Assembly: GCA_947489525.1 (NCBI GenBank)
Contig: CANLDW010000002.1
Coordinates: 372,001 to 436,000, forward strand
DNA length: 64,000 nt
Source: an uncultured Psychrobacter sp.
Lineage (GTDB): Bacteria > Pseudomonadota > Gammaproteobacteria > Pseudomonadales > Moraxellaceae
Reading direction: 5' to 3'
The notes beneath the pieces are model-generated. The model searched no databases and was not told where the DNA came from. It saw nothing but the letters and a program-made list of their open reading frames with translations. Of the stretch, positions 46,393-54,293 are shown piece after piece. The position numbers and the translations under genes were made by a program. Positions within the stretch are counted from its first letter, which is position 1; every line of letters begins with the position of its first letter.

Positions 46393-46929
46393 ATGCCAAA
46401 CTACGTGAGAAACTATCAAGCAGGGGCGACTTACTTTTTCACTATTAACTTACGCGACCGTCAAAGCCAATTACTCACAATGTATATTAATGAATTACGT
46501 CTTGCCTATCAAAAAGCGCAGCAGAAAATGCCATTCACTACTGACGCTATCATAATCTTACCAGACCATATCCATACCATTTGGACGCTTCCTGAAAACG
46601 ATAAGGACTACCCTACCCGTATCAGACTATTCAAAAGTCATTTTAGTAGGCAATTACCCGCACACATCAAGCAAACCAACAACCAAAGTCGTCAGGACAA
46701 GAGCGAAACTGGCGTTTGGCAAAGACGTTATTGGGAGCATACTATTCAAAACGAGATAGACTACAATCGTCATATGGATTACATTCATTATAACGCTGTC
46801 AAACATGGCTACGCTAAAAGCCCTGCCGACTGGGAACATTCAACGTTTATACGTGAGGTTGATAATGGTCGCTATGATTTGAATTGGGCAGGTATCGATT
46901 ATGAGGATAGTCGTTTTGGTGAGCGCTAA
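46393..46929 (+). CDS. REP-associated tyrosine transposase (RAYT, IS200/IS605-like Y1 HUH family)
   Basis: A 178-residue single-strand transposase. The HUH metal site is ILPDHIHTIW (residues about 55-64). The catalytic tyrosine lies in YNRHMDYIHYNAVKHG near 119-137. The N-terminal GATYFFTINLRDRQS is typical of RAYTs. RAYTs mobilise or spread REP palindromes rather than themselves. Palindromes A-B upstream and C-D downstream flank this gene closely, which strongly supports the assignment. The ribosome binding site is weak, as is common for such genes. Confidence 0.92.
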   Translation: MPNYVRNYQAGATYFFTINLRDRQSQLLTMYINELRLAYQKAQQKMPFTTDAIIILPDHIHTIWTLPENDKDYPTRIRLFKSHFSRQLPAHIKQTNNQSRQDKSETGVWQRRYWEHTIQNEIDYNRHMDYIHYNAVKHGYAKSPADWEHSTFIREVDNGRYDLNWAGIDYEDSRFGER

Positions 46930-46957
46930 TGAAATCTCGAATCACACAAAAGGTTCA

Positions 46958-47020
46958 CCGTAGGGTGGCGTTAGACTTGTCAAATTCTCGTAGAGAATGC
47001 AGTCAAGACGTAACCCACCA
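46958..47020. repeat. REP-like element C (long form)
   Basis: CCGTAGGGTGGCGTTAGAC to CGTAACCCACCA, the same nested-stem layout as element B with inner hairpin TTCTCGTAGAGAA. It lies 28 bp after the transposase stop. Confidence 0.88.
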
Positions 47021-47046
47021 TTTTATATGGTGCTGATTTTATATCT

Positions 47047-47078
47047 GGGGGGTTACGCTTTGGCTAACCCACCCTACA
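47047..47078. repeat. REP-like palindrome D (short form)
   Basis: GGGGGGTTACGC...GGCTAACCCACCCTAC. The arms GGGTTA/TAACCC pair. It forms a pair with element C, upstream of the orphan gene at 47113. Confidence 0.85.
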
Positions 47079-47112
47079 AGCTACCAAAATATCTGTTGTA
47101 AGGATAGTTATA

Positions 47113-47556
47113 ATGAAATATATCAAACACTTTGTAGATTCTCATGGAGACCATAATTGGGATTTTAGGTACTACTATGATGAAATAGTACCTGAGATAC
47201 TTAAAAGTAGGAAAGACTTAAGCCTGATTTTATCAAGCGATTTAAATGGAATAGATAATAGAGAGAAGACGCTTAATAGAGGCATAATTAAAACGATTTA
47301 TTATGATTCAGAAAATGATAGGATATCACTGAAGATCGAGCAAAGATATGGCAAAGATTTAATAGAAATCATCTATTCTGATATTGTAAATGTTAATATC
47401 AATTGTTGGATATTACCAATCACTATAATGGCACATGAAGTAGACGTAACGCCTGATAATAATATTATACATTCACTATTTTTATTAGGTGATACAGAAA
47501 TAGTTTTTGAATGTGAAAAAATAGAATTAAAAATAGTTCCCTTGAAAAGGGCATAA
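47113..47556 (+). CDS. Hypothetical protein between palindromic repeats
   Basis: A 147-residue soluble protein with no signal peptide or membrane segment. It is rich in Ile, Asn and Asp and mainly predicted beta. AAGGATAG about 8 bases before the ATG supports translation. I do not recognise a family. It sits alone between repeats C-D and E-F, and its codon use is AT-rich compared with the metabolic genes, so it is probably acquired. Confidence 0.55.
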   Translation: MKYIKHFVDSHGDHNWDFRYYYDEIVPEILKSRKDLSLILSSDLNGIDNREKTLNRGIIKTIYYDSENDRISLKIEQRYGKDLIEIIYSDIVNVNINCWILPITIMAHEVDVTPDNNIIHSLFLLGDTEIVFECEKIELKIVPLKRA

Positions 47557-47646
47557 GCCAAGCTCTGAGTTACTACGTTGGCTAATTTATCACTGGCAGT
47601 CTCTTTAAGCTTCATTCTAAAATCATAGCGCAGTCGATGATTACTC

Positions 47647-47678
47647 GGTGGGTTACGCTTTGGCTAACCCACTCTACA
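47647..47678. repeat. REP-like palindrome E (short form)
   Basis: GGTGGGTTACGC...GGCTAACCCACTCTAC; a perfect GTGGGTTA/TAACCCAC stem, nearly identical to D. Confidence 0.88.
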
Positions 47679-47702
47679 CCAGCTAGCAACGTACAACGCT
47701 TG

Positions 47703-47764
47703 CCGTAGAGTGGCGTTAAACTTGTCGAGTTCTCGCAGAGAATAAAGACAAGGCGTAACCGACC
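47703..47764. repeat. REP-like element F (long form)
   Basis: CCGTAGAGTGGCGTTAAAC to CGTAACCGACCA with inner TTCTCGCAGAGAA. It is a diverged long-form copy that still keeps the inner hairpin. Confidence 0.85.
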
Positions 47765-47785
47765 ATTGAAATTAGGAAGCCATTT

Positions 47786-47816
47786 AGTGGGTTACGCATT
47801 CGCCCATCCTTTACAC
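47786..47816. repeat. REP-like palindrome G (short form, degraded)
   Basis: AGTGGGTTACGC...CGCCCATCCTTTACAC. The second arm is mutated, so pairing is poor. Confidence 0.65.
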
Positions 47817-47835
47817 TAGTTTTTACCCTCTTTCG

Positions 47836-48342
47836 TCAATAATCTTCCAAACCCATTTCATTAACTTCTATCTCTACTTTTTTCCATTCAGGGTTGTTAT
47901 CGATATTTTCACGAACAGGACTAACAAACATAAAAAGACTGGTTAAGTAGGTCACTTCAACCTCTCGATTCCTATAGCCTAAAGCACCTATATCCTGCAT
48001 TTGTAGCTCAACCTTTTTGTAGACGGAATGCTTATTTTCATAGAGTATCGTTTGGGTGTACCAGCTTTGTGTGGTAAATAAAATAACAAACAGAGCTATC
48101 GCTGAAACGACAAGCAAAATCAAAATAATAAAAAAAGATGTGACTCCTTTTTCTCGCCATTTTTTACTGACTAACATTCTCGATATCGTAATGAATGGAG
48201 CCAAGACGAATAGACCTAAATACATAACATACTTCACGAATAAGCTTTTTATTTCAAAAGGGGTCAATATATGCAGTAGAAATAGTGATAGCACGACAGT
48301 AAATATAACTATTAAAAATCTCGAATATAAGCTTTTTATCAT
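47836..48342 (-). CDS. Hypothetical membrane protein
   Basis: A 168-residue protein with three hydrophobic segments (about 8-28, 35-56, 69-92) and a C-terminal soluble tail of about 70 residues ending EVNEMGLEDY. The topology suggests an inner-membrane protein. No family is recognised. It lies alone between repeats G and H on the strand opposite to its neighbours. No ribosome binding site is evident, so expression is uncertain. Confidence 0.5.
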   Translation of the reverse strand: MIKSLYSRFLIVIFTVVLSLFLLHILTPFEIKSLFVKYVMYLGLFVLAPFITISRMLVSKKWREKGVTSFFIILILLVVSAIALFVILFTTQSWYTQTILYENKHSVYKKVELQMQDIGALGYRNREVEVTYLTSLFMFVSPVRENIDNNPEWKKVEIEVNEMGLEDY

Positions 48343-48465
48343 CTATTGGGTGTCCGAAATCTATATGTATGCTTCATGTGATTTATCTTAACCACTGCTA
48401 CCATAATTATTAAAGCAGAGAATGGAGCCAAAACCTAATCCTCCATGCAAAACACACAATCATTT

Positions 48466-48497
48466 GGTGGGTTACACTTGAGCTAACCCACTCTACG
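48466..48497. repeat. REP-like palindrome H (short form)
   Basis: GGTGGGTTACAC...AGCTAACCCACTCTAC, with a perfect GTGGGTTA/TAACCCAC stem. Last copy of the family seen in the window, 120 bp upstream of the lipoate ligase gene. Confidence 0.85.
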
Positions 48498-48620
48498 CCA
48501 AACTCAAAATCCTAGTCACCAACTCGCCCCCTCCACCACACCCCCATTGAATTAAAACTCCGCATAGGCAACAATAACCATATATTCTATTAATAGTCTC
48601 CATAAAAAAAAGGGCAAAAA

Positions 48621-49640
48621 ATGAAACTACGCATCCTAAAATCTGCCGTTACCAATCCTTGGTTTAACCTTGCCACCGAGGATTGGATATTTAATACCCT
48701 TGACCCCGAATCGCATACGCTATTTTTATGGCGCAATTCTGAGACCGTAGTCATCGGGCGCTCACAAAACCCGTGGGTAGAGTGCAAAATCGATAAGATG
48801 GAAGAAGACGATGTATTTTTGGCACGGCGGCAAAGTGGCGGCGGCGCAGTGTTTCATGACTTGGGCAATACTAACTTTACCTTTTTATCACCCAAAGACG
48901 ATTATGACCAAGAAGCGAACTTTACCATTATCGTCAATGCGCTAAAAAAGCTCGGCATTGACGCTGAGCAGTCCGGACGTAACGATATGCAAGTCGGCGA
49001 TAAGAAAATATCAGGCAGCGCGTTTAAACATGCCGTTGACCGTAGCTTCCACCACGGGACATTGTTGGTCAACGCTAATATGCAAAAGCTGGGTGATTAT
49101 CTCAATCCTCATCCGCTCAAGCTGCAAGCCAAAGGCATCAAGTCCGTGCGTTCTCGCGTTGCCAACTTAGTTGAGTTTAATGAAGATATCAACCACGAAA
49201 TCTTGTCCGATGCGATTATCGAGGCGTTTCGTGAGTACTACCATGTCACTGATTATAACAACACCGCACCGGTACAAGAGCTGGACGAAGCCAGCCTTGC
49301 CAAGCAGCCCAGTTTAAAGGCGTACTACGAGCAAATGGCCGATTGGGAGTGGCGCTTTGGTAAGACCCCTGATTTCTCACATCATGTCGAGACCCGCTTT
49401 GATTGGGGCATGATTGATTTACATATGGACGTCAAGCAAGCCGTCATTCAGGAAGTCGTTATCTTCTCTGACGCACTAAATGTGGAGTTGATTGACCTAT
49501 TAAAAGAGACGTTGACGGGTATTAAATATAATCGTAGTGAAGTTAAGGCCAAGCTTGCTGAATTAAGCAAAGCGCATGCTGATTTGAAGGCACAGATTAA
49601 TGAGGTGTCTGCATGGTTGCTTGGTGAGATGGAGGGTTAA
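48621..49640 (+). CDS. lplA: Lipoate-protein ligase A
   Basis: Attaches free lipoate to E2 subunits and to GcvH through lipoyl-AMP. The N-terminal domain has WRNSETVVIGRSQNPWVE, the RRQSGGGAVFHDLGN signature and KKISGSAFK with the conserved lysine. A C-terminal accessory domain (about 250-339) matches the full-length E. coli type. AGGG precedes the ATG. The gene marks the end of the repeat-rich segment. Confidence 0.95.
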   Translation: MKLRILKSAVTNPWFNLATEDWIFNTLDPESHTLFLWRNSETVVIGRSQNPWVECKIDKMEEDDVFLARRQSGGGAVFHDLGNTNFTFLSPKDDYDQEANFTIIVNALKKLGIDAEQSGRNDMQVGDKKISGSAFKHAVDRSFHHGTLLVNANMQKLGDYLNPHPLKLQAKGIKSVRSRVANLVEFNEDINHEILSDAIIEAFREYYHVTDYNNTAPVQELDEASLAKQPSLKAYYEQMADWEWRFGKTPDFSHHVETRFDWGMIDLHMDVKQAVIQEVVIFSDALNVELIDLLKETLTGIKYNRSEVKAKLAELSKAHADLKAQINEVSAWLLGEMEG

Positions 49641-49815
49641 AACTTTACTTAGCAGAGTTCTTACTCACCATATAGAATTACGCTCCGTGCCTACTAATTC
49701 GCATTATTTAACAGACTTAAGTTTGATATGTTTTATGTTGGCAGTCTATAATGCTGAACAAATAATAGTTTTTAGGTAAAACCTCAAACTATATAAATTC
49801 AAGCAAGGTAGCATT

Positions 49816-50454
49816 ATGGCAGCTTATATCACGGTGGGCGCAACCACCACTCACGGCGGAACAGTGATCACTGGTTCGCCGCATACCACGCACAATGGTG
49901 TCCAAGTCTCACGCAAAGGCGATAAAGTCATTTGCAAAAAATGTAAAAAAGTCACTACTATTCTCACAGGTGACCCGTCATTTATTGTAGATGGCGCACC
50001 GATTGCCCGCGGCGGCGATGTGACCAGCTGCGGCGCAAAACTCATTGCTATTCAACAGTCGTTTGCCGAGTCGGACTTTGAGGTTTTTGGGGTTGAGCAG
50101 CCTGAGCCGATGTTTGAACAACCCGCGCCTTTGCAGTTTCCGAAGTCGACTCAAAATAATATTTTTGAAAACAATTTTGTTACAGATGATGGAGCATTCG
50201 GCACACAAAACAATGGAAAGTGGCTTAAAGGCGCGTTTTCTCTTGGTCTGTGGAGTCAAGAGCAAGGACACTCACCTACAGAAACCAGTAGACTATTGAA
50301 CGAGTACAATACTGGCAGACACTACGCTAATAAAGCACATCCACTGTACGATACCTTTGACTTGATACCAGGAAGCTGGGATCCAAACGGTACGCCCTAT
50401 AAAATTAAAGACAATTGGTCAAATTATATAAATACAACGGTACAAAATCATTAA
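49816..50454 (+). CDS. PAAR-domain protein with unrecognised C-terminal domain (possible T6SS effector)
   Basis: A 212-residue protein. Residues 1-85 form a PAAR domain (GATTTHGGTVITGS, then a zinc-type CKKCKK and IARGGDVTSCGAKL), which caps the type VI secretion spike. After a Pro/Gln-rich linker (about 90-115), residues about 125-212 form a separate domain rich in Trp, Tyr and Asn (LLNEYNTGRHYANKAHP, DTFDLIPGSWDPNG) that I do not recognise. Such fusions are usually delivered toxins. No VgrG or T6SS gene is nearby. AAGG precedes the ATG. A candidate immunity gene follows after 9 bp. Confidence 0.75.
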   Translation: MAAYITVGATTTHGGTVITGSPHTTHNGVQVSRKGDKVICKKCKKVTTILTGDPSFIVDGAPIARGGDVTSCGAKLIAIQQSFAESDFEVFGVEQPEPMFEQPAPLQFPKSTQNNIFENNFVTDDGAFGTQNNGKWLKGAFSLGLWSQEQGHSPTETSRLLNEYNTGRHYANKAHPLYDTFDLIPGSWDPNGTPYKIKDNWSNYINTTVQNH

Positions 50455-50463
50455 GGATAAAAC

Positions 50464-50913
50464 TTGTTTAACAAACCCAAAAAAATCTTGGTTGTGTTGC
50501 TTATCACTTTGTTGACTATGGCTCTACTGTTGTTTCTTAATAATAAGTTTTATCAACCACCGATACTAGGCAAATTAAAACTGAGATATCTCTCTGGTGA
50601 CAATTATCACTTAATCTATAAAGGTGAAAAAATTGCGGGTAAAGTAACAGCTGTAGATAGTTGGTATGTTCAAAAACCCTATGTTTATGGTTCTACTACG
50701 GATTTTGAAACATCGACAGGTGATGACCTTATTTATTTTTTTATTAATGTATGCAGTGGTAAAACATTTGAAACAAAGAATTTTATGACATTTGAGAATT
50801 ATTTAAACGACAGACAGATACCAGAAAATAAAAGAAACTGGATGAGTGGTGATAATGCTATAGACATTAAAAAAGCCGAATACAACTCAAATATTGACTG
50901 TGATGAATATTAA
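50464..50913 (+). CDS. Candidate immunity protein to the PAAR effector (TTG start)
   Basis: A 149-residue protein with a positively charged N-terminus, one membrane segment (about 8-26) and a periplasmic-type domain with two cysteines (NVCSGK, NIDCDEY) that could form a disulfide. No family is recognised. The start is read as TTG because AAGGA (50453-50457) lies six bases upstream and no ATG occurs before the membrane segment. It begins 9 bp after the PAAR stop. Effector-immunity pairing is inferred from adjacency, and a periplasmic site of toxin action would fit. Confidence 0.6.
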   Translation: MFNKPKKILVVLLITLLTMALLLFLNNKFYQPPILGKLKLRYLSGDNYHLIYKGEKIAGKVTAVDSWYVQKPYVYGSTTDFETSTGDDLIYFFINVCSGKTFETKNFMTFENYLNDRQIPENKRNWMSGDNAIDIKKAEYNSNIDCDEY

Positions 50914-51396
50914 ATCTATATATTTGTCACTATTGTCTTCTTTATTATTAGCTACGATGCTATCAGTTGGACTAACCGTTTCATCTTGTTCAGCGGAACC
51001 TTTAAATATCACTGAATCAGTAAAGCAAAATGATCCTAAACAAACATACGAGCTTGAACTGGCTTATAGTGCATCTTAAATAAAAAGAGTACAGCACTTA
51101 TAGCGTACTACTGGTATAAATTTCACTTGCGTGCTGCGTCCCCAGAGGCTGCGCAAAATTCATCCCAGTAGTACTGTATTTATTTTATAGTGGATTGACT
51201 ATACTACGAGGGCGATTCTGTTCCTAAAAACGATGACAAAGCTTTTGAATGGTATAAAAAAGCGATCGACCCAGGCAATCAACGGCCCATCAATAGAATC
51301 GGTAGATTGGTCATGGATAATAAAATCAATGATGAAGGCATCATCACATACAGTACCAAAGACACAGGTCTCACGTTAGAAGATATTGATCAATAG
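50903..51396 (+). pseudogene. Sel1-repeat lipoprotein gene disrupted by a MITE
   Basis: The N-terminal part (50903-51079) encodes a signal peptide with lipobox-like SSCS and about 35 mature residues, then a stop. The rest (from 51204) encodes YEGDSVPKNDDKAFEWYKKA, a Sel1-repeat sequence, ending at a TAG (51394-51396). Removing 51067-51203 joins the halves in frame as ELELAYYEGDSV. The ATG overlaps the end of the preceding gene. Sel1 proteins serve as immunity proteins next to some T6SS effectors, so it may have been a second immunity gene. Confidence 0.8.
51067..51201. mobile_element. 135-bp MITE inserted at a TA dinucleotide
   Basis: Element ends are TAGTGCATC on the left and GATTGACTA on the right, imperfect inverted repeats, flanked by TA on both sides (51065-51066 and 51202-51203). 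TA duplication is the habit of IS630/Tc1-type transposases. Inside, GTACTACTGG (51105-51114) pairs with CCAGTAGTAC (51165-51174), and AAATAAA/TTTATTT lie outside that pair. It has no coding capacity. The host ORF is restored exactly by its removal. Confidence 0.8.
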
Positions 51397-51467
51397 TAGC
51401 TAAGCTTGGTTTAATCGCATACTAATACTCATAAGAAACCGCATCAATCCCACCCTTAAACCATCGT

Positions 51468-52604
51468 CTAAAAATAATACTGCAAACCGCCGCCAATCGC
51501 GATAATCTCGGTATCACCGCTACCAAACACCACATTATCGCTATCGGTATCAGTAGTATCGGAGCCTGAGACCCCTTGCACATTTTTACCTTTATTGATA
51601 CCCGCGTAAGCATGGGCGATGATGTTTTCTTTAATATCGTATTGTCCGCCGATGACAAACTGATTTGAGTCGGCATCGTCTCTACCATCTAAGTTGGTAG
51701 CATCATTGTACTGAGCATAGATAGAAGCAGGGCGAGAAAAGTTACTGAGCTTTAAACTGGCGCTTAGAACAAAACCTTTTTCTTTCTCCGAGCGGTTATC
51801 ATAGTCCGCTCTTTGGTATAACGCGCCAAGGGTGACAGGCACATCCGTTATATTACTCATATCATAAGTGAGAGTCCCGCGAACCAGATCCCCTATGATA
51901 TCAATATCTTTATCATAGCCAATACTGGCAACCAAACCGTCTTGACCATAAGTAATATAACCGCCATAGCCATCATCATCATTGTTACCGCTATCCGAAA
52001 AGACTTCGCTTGCAGCGTACATTAAAGCGACTTCAACGGGCAGATCATTAAACTTTGGCGATATCCAGCTAATGGAGTCCGGCACGCGCGGCGGCGCATC
52101 CACCATATTAAGCGCTTGCACAGGCCTTGTGTCTTCGGACAACGATGTCGTACCTAGATTGTCCCAAAACCCTTGAGTGACCGCTACATTGTTGATCATA
52201 TCTATAGGTGAGAAGTACTTACCCACCCGTAGCGTGCCGTAGTTGTCGTTAGCGAGTCCTAGATAGGTACTGCGACTGTCAAAGGTTCGCGATTCGCCGT
52301 CGACTGCAATATCATACTGCAACTCATAGATGACATCAGTATTGGCAGTTATTGGCTCATCGCCTTGGAGACCGATATAAGATTTGTGCGATTCAATCTC
52401 AAAGGTATCGCCGTTTACATCGCTATTTTGGCGTCTATCGTCTGCCATATCATCGTTAGTATTGTCATCTTTGAACTCGCCATCGACGTAGTTAGCAACC
52501 ATAAAAATACGACCAGAAAGTGTCGGTTCAGCGAGGACAGTAGTCACTGGTAGTACAGCACAAGCTAACGCAAACAATGTCTGTTTCATCAGATTAGAAT
52601 CCAT
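51468..52604 (-). CDS. General porin (OmpC/Porin_4-like)
   Basis: A 378-residue outer-membrane beta-barrel. The signal peptide (MKQTLFALACAVLPVTTVLA) is followed by EPTLSGRIFM, the usual first strand. SYIGLQGDEP, TYLGLANDNYGTLRVGKYFSPID is a porin pattern, with a PV-type loop near PPRVPDSISWISPKF. The C-terminal LQYYF is the BAM recognition signal. The first ATG (52604) adds five residues before the better signal-peptide start at 52589. Several Asp-rich loops suggest surface exposure. It is a single-gene unit. Confidence 0.9.
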   Translation of the reverse strand: MDSNLMKQTLFALACAVLPVTTVLAEPTLSGRIFMVANYVDGEFKDDNTNDDMADDRRQNSDVNGDTFEIESHKSYIGLQGDEPITANTDVIYELQYDIAVDGESRTFDSRSTYLGLANDNYGTLRVGKYFSPIDMINNVAVTQGFWDNLGTTSLSEDTRPVQALNMVDAPPRVPDSISWISPKFNDLPVEVALMYAASEVFSDSGNNDDDGYGGYITYGQDGLVASIGYDKDIDIIGDLVRGTLTYDMSNITDVPVTLGALYQRADYDNRSEKEKGFVLSASLKLSNFSRPASIYAQYNDATNLDGRDDADSNQFVIGGQYDIKENIIAHAYAGINKGKNVQGVSGSDTTDTDSDNVVFGSGDTEIIAIGGGLQYYF

Positions 52605-52738
52605 AGTCTATACGATATACAAAAATTATTTATTAAGATAATCTGCAAACATTACACTCTTAGTGTAGCTGTTAACAATAATCTATGATTGGCAAGGATA
52701 ACACGATTTATAGACAAACATAACTATTGTGCTGATTT

Positions 52739-53935
52739 TTATAACCCATCTAATATCGCCTTTACCTCAGTCGCATATTCTCCCAAATCTGGCTCTAAAT
52801 GAAAGCCAGCGACCGGTGTGGGCAGTCCCTTTTGTTTGCCTAATCTGACGATAATTTCATTCTCTTCGGGTAGTACCAGTACGCGCTGACCCAAGTGTCC
52901 CAGCATCGCATAAAACGGTATCGGACTGTCCCTATCTGTCCATACCGAATGCCCGTATATAGGCACATCACCCTTTACAAAAGCATCAGTATTAGGCGTC
53001 ACCATAAACTCAACGTGCGCTTTACTCAGTAGCTGCTCGCCTTGCCACGCGCCACCATTCAACAATAACTGCCCAAACTTAGCAAAATCAAGCGCACTGG
53101 CATTGAGACAGCAATAGACTTTCTCTATATTTTCAGCCCCATCAAGCGACCAGTAGCCCTCATTTTGCATACCAAGTGGCTGCCAAAACCTCTCCTCAAG
53201 ATAGCTTGATATAGTATAGCCATGCGGTTTTAGCGCTCGCGTCAAAGCTATACCCAGCAGCTGCGTATCGCCTGACGAGTAGTCAAACTGGCCGCCGCAC
53301 GGTGCCACAAAATCACGATTAAGCATTTGCTTGACCAGATCATAACCGTAATAAGACTTTGCTGTGGGATTGATCGGAAAGTAATAATCCTCCGTCCAGT
53401 CGTAACCTGAGGTCATCGCCGACAAATCCGCGAGAGTACAGTTTTGCGCGTACTCGTTGTCCGCATATTCAGGTAGCCACGTGGTAATCGGCTCGTTAAC
53501 GCTTGCGATATAGCCGTCCTCTACCGCTTTAAGATACAGCATCGTCGTTACCGTTTTTGCCATCGAAAAGCTATTAGTATGCGAATTGGCATCATAACCT
53601 TGCCAGTAGTTCTCGTACACTAGCTTGCCATCTTTGATAATGGCAAAGGCCACCGTGTTGTCCGTATCTAAAGCGTTTTGTAAGGTTGGCGTGAGGGCGA
53701 CTTGTCCAAAGCTAGGATGCTTCTCCCAAGCTAGAGCATCGCCTGCGCGAATGGTACGATTATCAAAATCAACATAATCATCGATGTTAGCAGTGGCTTC
53801 GCCTTTGAGATAGGTGAGCTGAAACCCGCGAAAGATATAGCCATTACCCGTTACGATTAGGCCTAAGCTGATAATAATAAGTAGCGCCAAAACAGGCAAA
53901 ACGATCCATTTAAACAGTGCTTTTAACACAGCCAT
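52739..53935 (-). CDS. Serine hydrolase, beta-lactamase class C-like family
   Basis: A 398-residue membrane-anchored protein. One N-terminal hydrophobic segment (about 9-30) precedes a class C/esterase-type domain. SMAK is the SxxK nucleophile motif (in NSFSMAKTVTTM), YSSG replaces the usual YxN, and a late HLGQRV stands in place of KTG/HTG. Esterase, D-aminopeptidase or penicillin-binding activity are all possible; a true beta-lactamase is less likely. AAAGGA lies eight bases before the ATG at 53935; a GTG two codons earlier is less likely. Confidence 0.83.
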   Translation of the reverse strand: MAVLKALFKWIVLPVLALLIIISLGLIVTGNGYIFRGFQLTYLKGEATANIDDYVDFDNRTIRAGDALAWEKHPSFGQVALTPTLQNALDTDNTVAFAIIKDGKLVYENYWQGYDANSHTNSFSMAKTVTTMLYLKAVEDGYIASVNEPITTWLPEYADNEYAQNCTLADLSAMTSGYDWTEDYYFPINPTAKSYYGYDLVKQMLNRDFVAPCGGQFDYSSGDTQLLGIALTRALKPHGYTISSYLEERFWQPLGMQNEGYWSLDGAENIEKVYCCLNASALDFAKFGQLLLNGGAWQGEQLLSKAHVEFMVTPNTDAFVKGDVPIYGHSVWTDRDSPIPFYAMLGHLGQRVLVLPEENEIIVRLGKQKGLPTPVAGFHLEPDLGEYATEVKAILDGL

Positions 53936-54039
53936 GTGCACATCCTTTTGTATGGCAGAGTGGTCGGTATATTGATAGGTACGAGTAGGAGTTAGCGTAG
54001 CATGGAATGAGTATTTTGAGCGCTGGTTTTTTTGATAGG

Positions 54040-54185
54040 GAGCTATCTCCTGCCTTACGCTTTTATCTGCTCATCTGGGCGAGGCGCTGGCACGGTTTGT
54101 GTTGTCTCTAGCTCTGCGAGCCACCACAAGACCTAGCCTGCGCAGCTCGCCCAAACGAGCAGGATAACCGCTGCAGTCAGGACTA
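54040..54185 (+). repeat. Structured repeat, copy 1 (146 bp, forward)
   Basis: Homologous to the inverted copy at 55959-56106. Conserved blocks: GAGC-ATCTCCTGCC at the start, GCTT-TATCTGC, and CAGGATA-CCGC with GTCAGG-CTA at the end. Between them lies a long hairpin: TGGGCGAG (54076-54083) with CTCGCCCA (54146-54153), GCGC with GCGC, GGC with GCC, GGT-TTGTG with CACAA-ACC, and GCTC-TGC-GAGC at the tip. It contains no ORF. It may be a structured RNA or a MITE; I do not recognise the family. Confidence 0.75.
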
Positions 54186-54293
54186 AACCGCACCGCAAGG
54201 CGACTATTGATGATTTATTAACTTTGGCAAGTGAGTTGAACATGCTAATCTAGTTCCATAAAAAAATACTCAGCATCTATTAAACGAAAAAAT

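Noticed and set aside
51105..51174. Palindrome GTACTACTGG/CCAGTAGTAC as a terminator
   Set aside because: It lies inside the MITE, and no T-run follows the arm directly.
52739..53935. Serine hydrolase as a true class C beta-lactamase
   Set aside because: YxN and KTG are not canonical (YSSG and HLGQ instead), and it has a membrane anchor, so resistance is not supported.
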